Source: Coniferiporia sulphurascens (taxonomy: Eukaryota; Basidiomycota; Agaricomycetes; Hymenochaetales; Hymenochaetaceae). From it: a stretch of 64,000 bases of DNA. A program made the translations under genes and the position numbers. The stretch is from NCBI GenBank assembly GCA_002794785.1, contig NBBA01000019.1, positions 804,181-868,180 of the forward strand, written 5' to 3'. The notes below the pieces were generated by a model. The model searched no databases. It was given only the letters and a program-made list of their open reading frames with translations, and had not been told where the DNA came from. Shown here piece after piece: positions 47,950 to 59,132 of this stretch. Within the stretch, counting starts at the first letter, position 1, and every line of letters starts with the position of its first letter.

Positions 47950-49669
47950 GAGGTGACCTATGGCCATGATTGCTCGCGCCCGTCTCTTTACGATGCGTTC
48001 CTCGTGTCGGTTCAGATTTCGTATTTTTCTTCGGCTCCTATTTCTGCTTCACCCAGACAAGCCTTCGGACAGATTACAGGCCACAGTAATCTCCGACAGC
48101 CACATTCACGAACCACGGCGCGCTCTATAAAAGTGAAGACCCAGGACAGCATGTAAGGACGCCACATTCAAACCATTGCAATACACCCGCGCTGGAGCCG
48201 CCCCGTTGTTAATGGTGTGGATGGGAATGATGTATTGGACTGGTTGGGTTAGTTTAATCGCGCTACTTAGCTTCTAGTTTTAATTTCAATATTTTACGTG
48301 GTATTCGCCAGCGGCTGAATGCTTCTCTCCTTACCGCCGTCCTGCCATGCTAATGGCTTCGGCGCTCTGCAAAAAGACACAGGTTTACACAGCGATAACT
48401 AACCTTGAAACCACCATCCTAACGATTAGGCTTATGAATAATTGCTCATTCTCACTTCAAGCCCTGATTCTGGGAATTGATTTTCCCCTTAGATCAGAGG
48501 GTACGATCAGAGAGTACGATAAATTTGCGTGTCCAGAAGATGGTGCCTAAGGCTAGTACATGTTCGTCTTAGACGGGGGGAAATGCGGGCTTCTTTTGTG
48601 CTAATGTGTGAGCGTTCTTTGTAGTAGAGCTCCGCACGGTGTTGTATTTATACTCAAAGGGGTCCCGCCTGTTACGGATATAGTATGATGTTGTTCTCTT
48701 TAGGCTTGCCTGAGAAGACAAAATATCACAATAACCTCAAGATGACGCCGATATTATTCCTATGTTTATATCCAAGGGTCGACGATGAGGGGTTGTTAGC
48801 ATAACAGAAATGCCCAAGCTTCTGGGTTAGAAGGGAAGCAATCTATCAGTAGCCAACTAGTTCTGATAGCTACATGGTTGGAGACGGTAAGAAACCGGAA
48901 GGATCTTCAACAATCCTGAGTTATACAGGCAAGTTCCGGTGATCTGACAGTTCATACGAACAGAGTTACTCCATACTTTAACTTTAATTAACAACAACAC
49001 CGACCCGGAAAGACGTGTAAAGTTTATCCGAGTCAACCCCTAGGCTACATTCTACGCGCCGCTCGATGAAACAGTATTTCCGAACTGATGGTCTACGTAT
49101 CTTACTGATATTAGCCAGATGAAGTTATAGGCACTATTTAATCTTGGCGCCAGAAGTACTCTGGCAACTTGATCAACTTCTATTTGTGGAAGGGCGAGCC
49201 GCGATCTAGGAATCCACGCTCGCTTTTCACGCGGTACTGTTAAGTTCAATGTTGCTCACATCTACTCTTGATATATCGTCGTCAACCTCCTATGTACCTC
49301 GGTTGTTTCAACGGAGGTCTAAAAATAGGAAGAACGCGTCGGAACGAGGGTAACTATCAAATCGCTTGTAGTGCAGCGAAAGCAGCACACTACGGGACCG
49401 GGGTATCAACCAGGTTATTTGGAAGGACTTGTATAAACTCTCAGCAGACGAAGAGCATGCTATGCTCTGCTACTGATGGAAGATACAGCGTCTTTGCTGT
49501 ACTGTTTGTAGCTTCTTTCAGGCTGGAAATACGGAAACAGCTTGCCTTACCATAAATATAATCCGGCTTGAACTCTAAGCCAATTCTACTTATGTAATCT
49601 ATAATCTACTATGGGCCTATGATTACGCAATCTGAATCGAGAGGCCGAAAAAACAAGAATTCGACTAAG
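47950..49669. other. Intergenic, about 1.7 kb
   Basis: A TATA-like CTCTATAAAAGTG sits near 48122-48134 without a following gene that I can support. Open frames at about 49268-49555 show no motif. Confidence 0.35.
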
Positions 49670-49822
49670 TGATGGAAATATACTCAGTCCTGGAAAGAGA
49701 ATATAGGACTCCTTTATTAAAAATTACCTGATGGAAATATACTATGTACCAGTCAGATATAAAACTATAAAGGATGTCTAAACTACTCACCTCAGTCCTG
49801 GAAAGAGAATATAGGACTGAGG
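49670..49822. repeat. Duplicated hairpin sequence
   Basis: TCAGTCCTGGAAAGAGAATA followed by TAGGACT occurs at 49684-49710 and 49792-49818. The second copy is a perfect hairpin, CCTCAGTCCT / AGGACTGAGG with a 13-nt loop (49790-49822). TGATGGAAATATACT is also repeated (49670-49684, 49729-49743). This looks like the debris of a small inverted-repeat element. Confidence 0.65.
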
Positions 49823-50633
49823 TGCAAATGAAAATTTTTCGTAGCTATATGCGCTGTCCCGGTGTGGAAACTACCTTACTAATCTCCTTACTAATCGCAT
49901 TCAAGCTGTCCTTACTAAGCTAATTCCAACACTAAGTGTCACGGTGGCGCTCCATTGCACAGTACATCATCGAAGGAATCCATTTGTTGATCAAGGGGAT
50001 TCTCAGTGAGAAATCTTTACAAATCTTCCCTTTCCCCTGATGCGTGGAGACCACAGAGACGGTAGCTGATCATCAAGCGTAGCGGAAGGCTCCCCGAATC
50101 TCGATCACTTATGCCACATCGTGCATCATTGCCACGATCTGATTGCTGCTGTATCGTTACTTTCGTCCAGTTTTTTTTGTAAAATCTGCTTGAGCCAATG
50201 GCAAAAAAACTCTTACCAGCTTCTATAAGTATTGGACACGTCCTTCAAGCCGTTTTCTGAAGCATAGGGACTACAATGGCCTTTACTTCTACGGCACACT
50301 GATATATACTAACCCAAAGAAACTCGCTTTGAGAAAGCCTGAGTGTCACTGCCCCACAGTGACGCAAGGACTTGAGACAGTGGCGGAACTTGAAGTCTGG
50401 GCTCCTATCAAGGGCAACTACTCGTTGATACGTCACTTCAATAGATGTGAAGATCACCAAAACGGAAGAGCTTTGATCCGGTATAGCAAAGCTTTACTCC
50501 CGTCAATTCGTCAATATACTTTCCGAAGTCAGATATAATGTTCTCGTCACTAGACTGGCTCTCCCGAGTATCCCCACCTTATGCGCTGCCGTCTTGTCAT
50601 TGCTCACTATATCGACCTACAACTTGGCGCGCC
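49823..50633. other. Intergenic, about 800 bp
   Basis: Nothing beyond the probable promoter of the next gene. Confidence 0.35.
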
Positions 50634-52273
50634 ATGTCAGGTTCTAGCTTGAAGAGTCTTTTGCCATCCTTCCTAACAGGCTTTCAAGATCTTTTTGCAA
50701 CGAGGTACTTGACTGGTGAGCAAATCATAAATTGCGACTTTTTTGTGCTTGACTACTTATCTCGTAAAAAGGTGCAGGGATGATCATCCTTGTCTACGAT
50801 ATACTTCTGGCTTTTGAAACCGAGCTCAACGTAATATGGAAGACAAAGTTGAATGCGCCGAAATTTGCATATATCGTATATCGCTACGGGATGTTAGCAA
50901 CTATTCCTGTTCTTCTTATCGGTGAGTACATTTTACTCAGTTACTCCCACTAAAACGAGTGAACTCTTCCGAAAACTCAAGACACCTTTCCATCAAGTAA
51001 TACTTCGGGAAAATGGGTGCGCTCGTCCGTCACACCCGTATCATCTCACAGCCTTGAGCTCATTTACATGCCATACTTGAATTTACTTCAGTATCCAATT
51101 TATACAGCCAGCTTAAGCTATTGTCGTATTGTCGTATTAATACACTATGTGTAAAGGTGTTTAACGTCTTTCACCGTAATTACTGTCACCATCTTCGTTC
51201 TAGATGCGATTGGACACGGTGTGTACAAAAACGTGCTGCATCATAATCCTGCTGATTTGTTGAATTTATCTTTACTACTAGGTCTAGTCATCTTCCGAAC
51301 GTTTGTGCTTTGGGGGCGCAACGCTCGTATTCTTAGACTACTGTTCATCGGCTCTGCTGTCATCAACGTTTGCTCTACCGTTTTCGTTGGACTCACCGTG
51401 AGGTCTTTTTACCGCAAGTATTCGCATTTGAATAATGGTGAACATTGGACTAACGTCAGTACAGAAAACTCACAGCTTGAGTTGTCTGAGTCTCTCCATT
51501 TTTGTATCAACAATGCTCACATAGAGCTTCTTTCCGGCTTCTGGGCGTCGCAGGTAGGCCAATATCTAGTTACCCGCTGACGGATCGTCATTAGCGAAAT
51601 GTGGGACTTACAATCAATTTATTAATTTTCAACTATTCACTACAGGCAATATTCGACATCTATGTGCTTGGACTTGTGCTATGGAATGCCATGGATCGTC
51701 CACGAACATCCAACCAGAAAATCCTTCGAATCTTATATGAAGACAGGATACACCTAATAGTGGTGAACACTCATAGTTTTCATTTGTGCATCCCTGGCGC
51801 TAATACAAGGTCTTGTGTCTCTAGATAACTTGGGGTATGCTTGACACACTACCGTCTGTCATACATGAAAATCTGATAATGTTAAACAAACTCCAGCTCT
51901 CAGGGTCCTAAACTTCATATTGTGCCTCACAGGTGGTGTACGTTTTTTTTACTGCATTCATACCTCAAGATTCTCATCCTCCTCCACCGGGGTTCAGCCT
52001 GACCTCTCTTCCGTTGCCTTGTCTTTTACCGAGTCCGTAATCACCACGATCAACTCACGGCTTCTCTTACACATCTTCCGCTCCGAGACTCAAGGAGGGC
52101 AGAGTCGGGAGATTTTCAACTATGGAACCAGGAGTAATCACACAAGCAGAAGCGAGAGTAGAAGCAGTCATGCTCCTCTCTCTCTATGCGACACCGGGGA
52201 CGATGCAACTTCAAGGTCGTCTTCAGGTATAAGGCTGCTGCCATATCGCTGCACCACGGATACGAGGGTGTAG
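50634..52273 (+). CDS. DUF6533-type multi-span membrane protein
   Basis: Exons 50634-50715, 50778-50921, 51204-51553 and one beginning at 51646 are supported by phase; a final part at about 51915-52273 carries the tail, and the exons between (about 51745-51915) are not resolved. The spliced start MSGSSLKSLL...FATRYLT-GMIILVYDILLAFETELNVI is the DUF6533 signature, a 7-span protein family expanded in Agaricomycetes and of unknown function. Membrane segments follow (GLVIFRTFVLWGRNARILRL, AIFDIYVLGLVLWNAMDRP), with PDLSSVALSFTESVITTINS near the end and a Ser/Arg-rich cytosolic tail. Function unknown. The uncertainty is in the fifth exon only; a VFICASLALIQ segment at about 51775-51810 looks coding. 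Confidence 0.75.
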
Positions 52274-52982
52274 TGAACCAGCTGTTTAACTGAAGCAAAG
52301 CTATTGATTTTTGGATCGGGGGTTTAAATTTGATTATGCATCTTCCCACGTCCTCATTTCCACTCTCCTCTGGTAAGATTATGCTCCTCTTTCTTGCTCC
52401 TAGCCACTTTGTACGCATGCAAATAATATTTATGGATGTGTTCTATTATTACTGCTGTGACAAAGTTTAACAAAGCTACTATAAAAAGTAAGAAAAGCGC
52501 TGTAATGAGCTCGAATACCTTATTCTTGAGGAGTATGATTTTCGTAACGACACCATCAATGCGAACTTGGACATCGACCTAAAACCGTCAACTGTTATTT
52601 GGCCCTATCAAGAGACAAGTTTGGGTAAAATGCTTGGGAACGAGTGCGTCCTCCCATAAATTAAAAATATCAGAGTTATTTTTGTTTTTCGCCTTTTAAA
52701 ACGCTCTTCAAAGTCCTCGTTGGAGGAGGACTTTATGAGTACCTGCAAATATAGTGACTAACACCGTCCAGGTACTCGTTGTTACTGCCCCTTTTCACAT
52801 CGCCTTCATTGTCAAGTTTCTCCCCGAGAAGTAATATCATAGCTGAGGGTCTATAAGAGAGGTACAGTATATTTCGATACGTACATAAAAACATCGCAGT
52901 GAAATTCTGGTGAGTCCATAGGGTATGTATGGGTATATAAGCAACGTGGTTTATAAATTACGAAAGGGAGAACAGGGTATAT
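52274..52982. other. Intergenic between convergent genes
   Basis: About 700 bp, AT-rich, no feature. Confidence 0.4.
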
Positions 52983-55900
52983 CTAGCTATTTTTGTCCGT
53001 TAGATTTCTAAAAAAATCGAATAATAGAAAGAATACGTTCTCGTAATATCTAGTCCATCTGCGGAAGTGCATTGATGATTGAGTATTCAACATGCTAAGC
53101 GCACTTTCCATGGCACTTACCTCTATAAATGAAGTGTGGTCCCCCCTTTTCCCTCTCTTTATGCGAGAATTCCTCGGCAAACTTCTGTGCCTACGAAACG
53201 CAGTTTCTGGGGAGGCACGAGGGCTAGGGAGGAGATCGCGTAGTACGGTATGTTCTGGAATGGACGAGAGTATAGTACGTGTATGCGGAGACCTGGGCGT
53301 AAAGTCGGAAGGGCCTGAAGATGTTGAGGCAGTATATGGGAGGGCGCTAGTCACTATGGCCTGGAGTGTAGTACGCGACCGTAACCTTGAAGAAGGCAAA
53401 GGGTCTGAGGATGAGCGCGCACGAACACGCGAGGGTGGACGTGGTCCACGAGGGTGCCTTTGGGTCGACAAAGGGCGATCTTGTGAGAAAGTGGGGATGG
53501 AAGAGACATTCTCGCTCTGCTTCTGCTGGTGCCGAGGGATATCGTCGGGACCTCTTAACTGAGTAACAGGGACATAATCATGCACTTCATGTTGAGCATC
53601 ATTTGCGGACAGAGGCTCACTGATGAATGCATCGGCACGTTCGTCAACAATTGGAACCGAGGCTCGAACCAGGCTCGTCGTATTTCCCATTGTTTGCTTC
53701 TTCGGAGCAGAATCCATGTCATGAAGGTCTGAGTCATGCTCAGCCCGCCACGGTTGCACGAACTGACTCTGTTTTACCGATTGAGTCAGTGACGACTCCG
53801 CGTCCTGCACAGCTTTCGAAAGAACCCCGCCATCCAAGTTCATCTCGCTCCGATATCGGATGGGAACGTCCTTCTCTTCCGTTGCCTCCAATTTTGGTAG
53901 AGCGACTGAGATATTTCCCGAGTCACCGGATGTCCTGGCATGTTCATGTTGAGGCCCTTCCAAAAACGCGTTGCTTTCTATAAAATCACTCAAACTGCCA
54001 GAGAAACGTTCTTCGCGCTGCATGTCTACCCAGGCTTCATACACACTACCCACGCGAGGGGAGGGCAAGTCAAGCGTCAGTGGGAAGAATTCGCCTCGAG
54101 GTCCAGATGTAGTCGTCCGTAAGAGCGGCTGTAGCTGAATAAAACTGATGCTAGTGGCTGGTGGAGAAATTTGTCCGGGATGAAGGTCAATTTCTTGGGA
54201 AAGGTCGAGATCAAGTACAGATAGAGGCCTAGCATCCCCTCTTGCATTACTCGGGACCCCGTATCCCCGCTCTATGGTCCTTGCGGCATAAACACGGTCG
54301 GCCAAACTGCCAGCAATAGTAGGCTCTCCAAAAGAAAGAGAGGCGTGAGCAGAACCCATCGTTTCCTGCGGACGGATATTTAGGACCTGGAAAGAAGATA
54401 CTTGCTCATCTATTTGGGTGCTCGTACTCATCCTTATTGGTCGTCTCCCATCATCTTCCCTAGCATCGACAGTCCTTCTTGAAGTAATGTGGCGCAGCTC
54501 AACTTCGCCCTCGTCTCTCGTTCCCAAACGACTTCGGTCGACCCATAGTCCCACAAGGCGTGTCAATGGTGTACGTAAGAGCCTGTCTGTTTCACTTCTT
54601 CTCCTGGGACTACGAGTTGTCGTCCTTACATCAGAAACGCGTGTTGTGGGACGTGGTAAAGAATTGGACCTGCTAGAACCAAGTAGCAGTACGTTCGGTC
54701 GCGTTAACGTGAAAAGCAGCACATCAGCGAGTCCGCCGAGTTTAAAGAGCGATGCAGTAATTATGGTCAGCGCCAAAGGCACTGTGTCAACCTGATGAGC
54801 ACTATGTGCAGAGAAGGAGGACCATCGAGTCGCAGAGAAAGGGAGGATGACGATCTGTATCATTTTGGGGTATATAGTAAAAGAGACGAAACGCAAAAAA
54901 GGACGAGAAAAAGGAAGAGAATGAGTTGGTATTTCAGATCTTAAGGACAAGTGGGAAAAACTTACAATATAGCAAAGAGGATACCATAGCATTTTGCGCG
55001 CCTCGCGCTGGTCACGGTCGCGCGCTGCCGTTCCATCCACTTCCCCTTCTCTGACAAAAACGCTACCATCGTGACGACCGTCACGACTTTCATGACCGAT
55101 ACCATTCCTCAAGCGCAAAAATTGCACTCTGATACGCCCTCCCTCCCACTGACCCACCACACGCCCGCGCAGGCGCAGCCATAGCAGCCAGTACAAGACC
55201 GCGGAGATCAATGCAGTGAGCCATGCATATGCATAATTCGCACCAACGCGCAGCGCGGGATGTGAGGCGGAAATGTAACACCATAATGGGGAAGGAGTGT
55301 AAAAAGGCTCCGAGACATCGGAATGCGCGAGTACGGAGAGAAGGACGAGGAAGCTCTAATATCCGCGTTTGTTGTGCGATCAGTCTCGATACTCCGACGC
55401 GAGTTAAACCCTCTAAGAAAACACGTACAGTGAACGTCCAGATACACACGACGACCGCAATCCCAAGAATACGTGTCGGTGGAGGCGTCCAGCGAAAGAA
55501 AATTACAAAAAAAGTGTGCAGAGCAATCGCCTGTATGTGAGCAGAATCGACGGGAACAGCAAACGAACAACATCAGAATAATGGGGACATGTACAATCGT
55601 CGATTGATAGGGTGAGGCAGTTGATATGTTAATTATTTGTTGATTGCGTACAAGCATGCGGAAAGGTGAAAAGGATGCCCAATTACATCAGACGCACTTT
55701 GTCAGTAGATATCTTTACCAATGTACAGAGAAGGAAATAAACATACGAGAGTGGATAAAGCTATCGCAGGTGTTCCAGCTTGCTGCAGGATACCTCAATG
55801 CAAAAGATGTGAGAGACTTAGAAGACGGACGACAAAGCGATGTGGTAGTACACGGGAGGATGACCTACCTTGAGCAGAACAATACATTCCACATGTTGCC

Positions 55901-56388
55901 CTTCCTTCCATGATCCACCTGAGATTCAGTAAACCGCCCAAAGCTACAAGGAAGTCTGCAAAAAGAAGGGATAACTGGAAGGCAGTTAGAAAATACAAAA
56001 GCTGAGATGGAACCGAATATGAGTTCGGGAACTCGAACGTACGAAGTACACGTCTATATCCGTTCTGAGAAAAGACCAGGTACCTGGGCTGGTGCGAATG
56101 GAACGCACGAGGTTTTTCTAAGGTCGGTAAAAGTGTTTGTAAGAGCAACGCAAGAAGCAAGAAGGACAACTTTTGACGCACGAGATAAATAGAAATAGTT
56201 ATGCTGATAGCGAGGAGACTGAGGAAAGACGCAATAACAATGACCTGTCCGGGTTCGGATCAATTGGTATAATCTCGGAGAAGGCTCAGGATACGTACCG
56301 AAAGCCCAGTTTGTTGGCCGTCACTGAGAATAGTTAGACATACGTTGCTGTCCTTCTTACCGTCCACAAGCGCTTGTCCAATGCTCAT
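52983..56388 (-). CDS. Seven-transmembrane G-protein-coupled receptor with a very long cytosolic tail
   Basis: Eight exons (56388-56299, 56244-56182, 56064-56014, 55974-55869, 55793-55747, 55530-55429, 55355-54966, 54854-52983) close in phase to 906 residues. Seven spans are visible: VIVIASFLSLLAISITISIY, LSLLFADFLVALGGLL, GILQQAGTPAIALSTL-AIALHTFFV, ILGIAVVVCIWTFT with SFLVLLSVLAH, YAYAWLTALISAVLYWLLWL, MLWYPLCYIIVILPF and VPLALTIITASLFKLGGLAD. TM3 is preceded by a Cys-rich CGMYCSAQG and the second outer loop has WCYI, both typical of fungal cAMP-receptor-like or glucose-sensing (Git3-like) receptors. After TM7 some 560 residues form a Ser/Thr/Arg-rich, disordered tail. The intron at 54855-54965 is a multiple of three and open, so a naive reading retains it. 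Ligand unknown. Confidence 0.87.
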
Positions 56389-57379
56389 GGAATTGTTTCA
56401 GGAGATGCAGACGGCCAGCATGTGTCCTAGCTCACGATAGGTGTTGCAGTAGATAGAGACAGGTGGAGGTACAGAGGCAGAAGGCCTTGGGCAGCTAAGA
56501 AGCGAGGAGAAAAGATGTTGATCGGGGAGCAAAATGGCTAAAAGGCAAAAACCAGTGCCGCCATGGTAGTGCTTGATTTATTGGTCTGTGTGACCCGATC
56601 CTGACTCGATCTTTAGGCCTCCGGAAGCAAACGAGGCGGGGACGGGGCTGTGCTAGTGTTTCGTCTAAGAAAGGGAACAGGAGATGGCAGTGGTAGTTGG
56701 GTGATCGACCATACGGCGTCGTAGATACAAATTAAAGACACTGCCCAGAGCAGCAGGCCGTCAGACAGTAGTTGAAGGCCAGACGGACGTGAATGCACCG
56801 TTCTTATACACAGGAGCAATATCCGAGTGGAGCCTGATTCACGGGAGGAAAGGTGAACTCGAGAGTATGAGCGATGATGGGACATCACGGACCGATGATT
56901 AGGGGGACAGCATCTGTTTCGGTGTCAGGTTTGCCGACGAGTTAGCTCCCTAGAGAACAACAAGTAACTGGCCCGATACAGGTTGAGTGGGACATCCAGC
57001 GTCGGGAAATGGAAACAGCGACGAGGTGAGTCGGGACCTAGATGCACTAGCAGAGCCATAGCGACCAAGACACACGAATCTGACGGGGCCACACGCGTTT
57101 TAGCGAAATCCAAAGTCTAATTTCGGCTGCTTTTGAATTATGAGGGGTATAATACGGACGGCCATACTTTTAGTGCGTTGTATCCCTTCGCAAGAAAGGC
57201 AGCAAAGAGAACAGAGAACGCCTCAAACGCCGGCAGATTTTCATACCCGGCACCCATCACGTGATGAAAGGCCGAGTCACTTAGTCACAGAGCAGGCCGG
57301 CGGCGACGGGCCACAGCCAAGTTCTCCTCTCGCGACGACGAAGGGCACAACATCACTGGCAACGCTGAACGCGACATCA
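56389..57379. other. Divergent intergenic region, receptor gene and HAPSTR1-like gene
   Basis: About 990 bp. A minus-strand frame at 56613-56888 has no recognisable content and may be 5' UTR. Confidence 0.35.
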
Positions 57380-58587
57380 ATGGAGTCGCTCAACATGAAC
57401 ACGCTTGTTAAGACGCTGCCTTCATCTGCTATTGCCAAAGCTGAGCAGGACACTATGGACAAATTCAAAGGTGCGCAGTCTCCTCATCCTGGCTGTCACA
57501 ATTTGCTAACGCAGAAGCCTCACTTGCAGCGGCCGCACTCTCTCTTACAACGCTGTATCGCTCCTCTCAGCAGGCATCTAAGCGCCACTTTGATGCTGGC
57601 TACCTTTCCGCGCTCGATGACCTCCTTGCAGTCATACAGCATGGTGTATCCGCCTCGTCCGATTTGTGTACGAGCGCGGATGGTATGCACGAGGAAGGTA
57701 TGTCTATTGGGCGGGTCATGGACTGGATAGAGGCTCGCCAGGAGGCTATTCGCATCAAGGCAAAAGAGGACGAGGAGGAGGAGGAAGAGAAAGAGGAGAA
57801 GAAGGCGAGCCCATCTTTGGGAACACGCGATGGTCGCGATAAGAAGAAGAGCGGCTCAGCGCAGGTATATTTCTTTTACCCTTCGCATATTTTTTTCACT
57901 AAGAAGTTAAAGCAGGCAACTGCAACCACATCGTCATCCCCTGTACCACTGGCAAAGTCAACAACTGACACGGACTTGAAAACACGGGCCCAATCGCCTT
58001 CGCCGCCAGCGGCGGCCGCATCGACACCTCTGTCCCTGCCCACAACGCACTTAGCGACATCATCTCCTTGTGCCTCCCCATCATCGACATCAACCGGACC
58101 CATGCGCTCTCAGGTGCGCATGCGTACACGACCACAACATACAAGAGAGACACCTTTATGGCCATCCTCTCATCCCCATCCCAATGCTAGTGGCACCAGC
58201 CCTGGCTGCCCTTTCAATTCGGCTTTAGGAGGTTCTTCGGGACCTTCAACACCGTCAGTGGCTTCCGTACTGGGCGCAAAACGTCGCCATGCTGCAATGC
58301 TTCTCGACGCATACGCGCCTGCTATGGCATCTATGACGTTCCCCGCTTTCGACCATGGAAGCGCCGCCCCTCATTCAACGACCATGGGCACCCCCACCGA
58401 GGCTTTTCCGTTAGCGGGAGGGGCAGGGATGACAAGAAGAAGAACAAGAAACTCGAGGGCGGGAGGTGTTGGTGCACTCAGCATTTCTCGTATGGAAAAC
58501 GCCCCTGGGAGCGGAGAATCGGTCGATTCCATGATGGACGTAGAAGACGAAGGCGGTAGAGAGCGGAAGCGAGTCTCGCGCCGGTGA
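57380..58587 (+). CDS. HAPSTR1/C16orf72 (TAPR1)-like nuclear protein
   Basis: Exons 57380-57470, 57530-57864 and 57916-58587 give 365 residues. The conserved core reads DKFKAAALSLTTLYRSSQQA, then KRHFDAGYLSALDDLLAVIQ and SIGRVMDWIEARQEAI, which aligns with the helical core of human C16orf72 (ATAVTNLYKES...FDLGIQIGYQ...VLAWV). That protein is a nuclear stress-response factor regulated with the ubiquitin ligase HUWE1. A Glu-rich stretch, a Ser/Pro-rich linker and a basic tail (KRRHAAM, RERKRVSRR) follow. An alternative acceptor 15 nt upstream, also in frame, would insert five residues. An upstream in-frame ATG at 57140 exists, but the sequence before 57380 looks non-coding. Assignment to the family is by eye. 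Confidence 0.7.
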
Positions 58588-59132
58588 GGAACGATGCGCG
58601 GCGATTTATCTTTGTTTTCATGGTCGAGCACTTCGCTTTTTCTGACGTTTGATTCCATAACTTAAGGTCTTACACGCATTTTTCTTTTACATTACTCACT
58701 TAAAATCGAATCCCCCGTGCATCATCATTTTCATGAACAAATTGAACTAAAGGCTAAAATGCAGCAATGTACACTTTAATTTCATGGCACGCCATCTTGC
58801 GGATGTATTGTAGACGTGCACTGTACCGTACAAAACGCTATATAACGGTTCGATAAGTGAAACAGATATCTGCATGCGGGCGAGTAATGACAGGCTATAG
58901 TAAAACGACCGAGAGGCTGTTTCCTTTGGCTTGCCTGTAATAATAAACTCGAATACACGCGCTCGGAAAGGTCCGAGTCTGCGCGGTACCGGTTTGGAGG
59001 GGCAGGCAGAAGCTCGGAACAACTCCCTCCCCAAGCTGGAGTCTCCGGAGACCACGCGCCGGCTCAGTGCTCACTCGACACAAGGTGAGTATGACCGAAT
59101 GTTGATCATATTGCACATTCTCTATAACCACC
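58588..59132. other. Intergenic, about 545 bp
   Basis: Promoter of the mannosidase gene; nothing specific recognised. Confidence 0.4.

Noticed and set aside
53092..53562. 156-codon plus-strand frame
   Set aside because: It is antisense to the Ser/Arg-rich tail of the receptor, where low complexity produces long shadow frames.
52983..55211. 742-codon open frame as a complete gene
   Set aside because: It is only the last part of the receptor: it begins inside TM5 and includes an intron (54855-54965) that happens to be open and a multiple of three.
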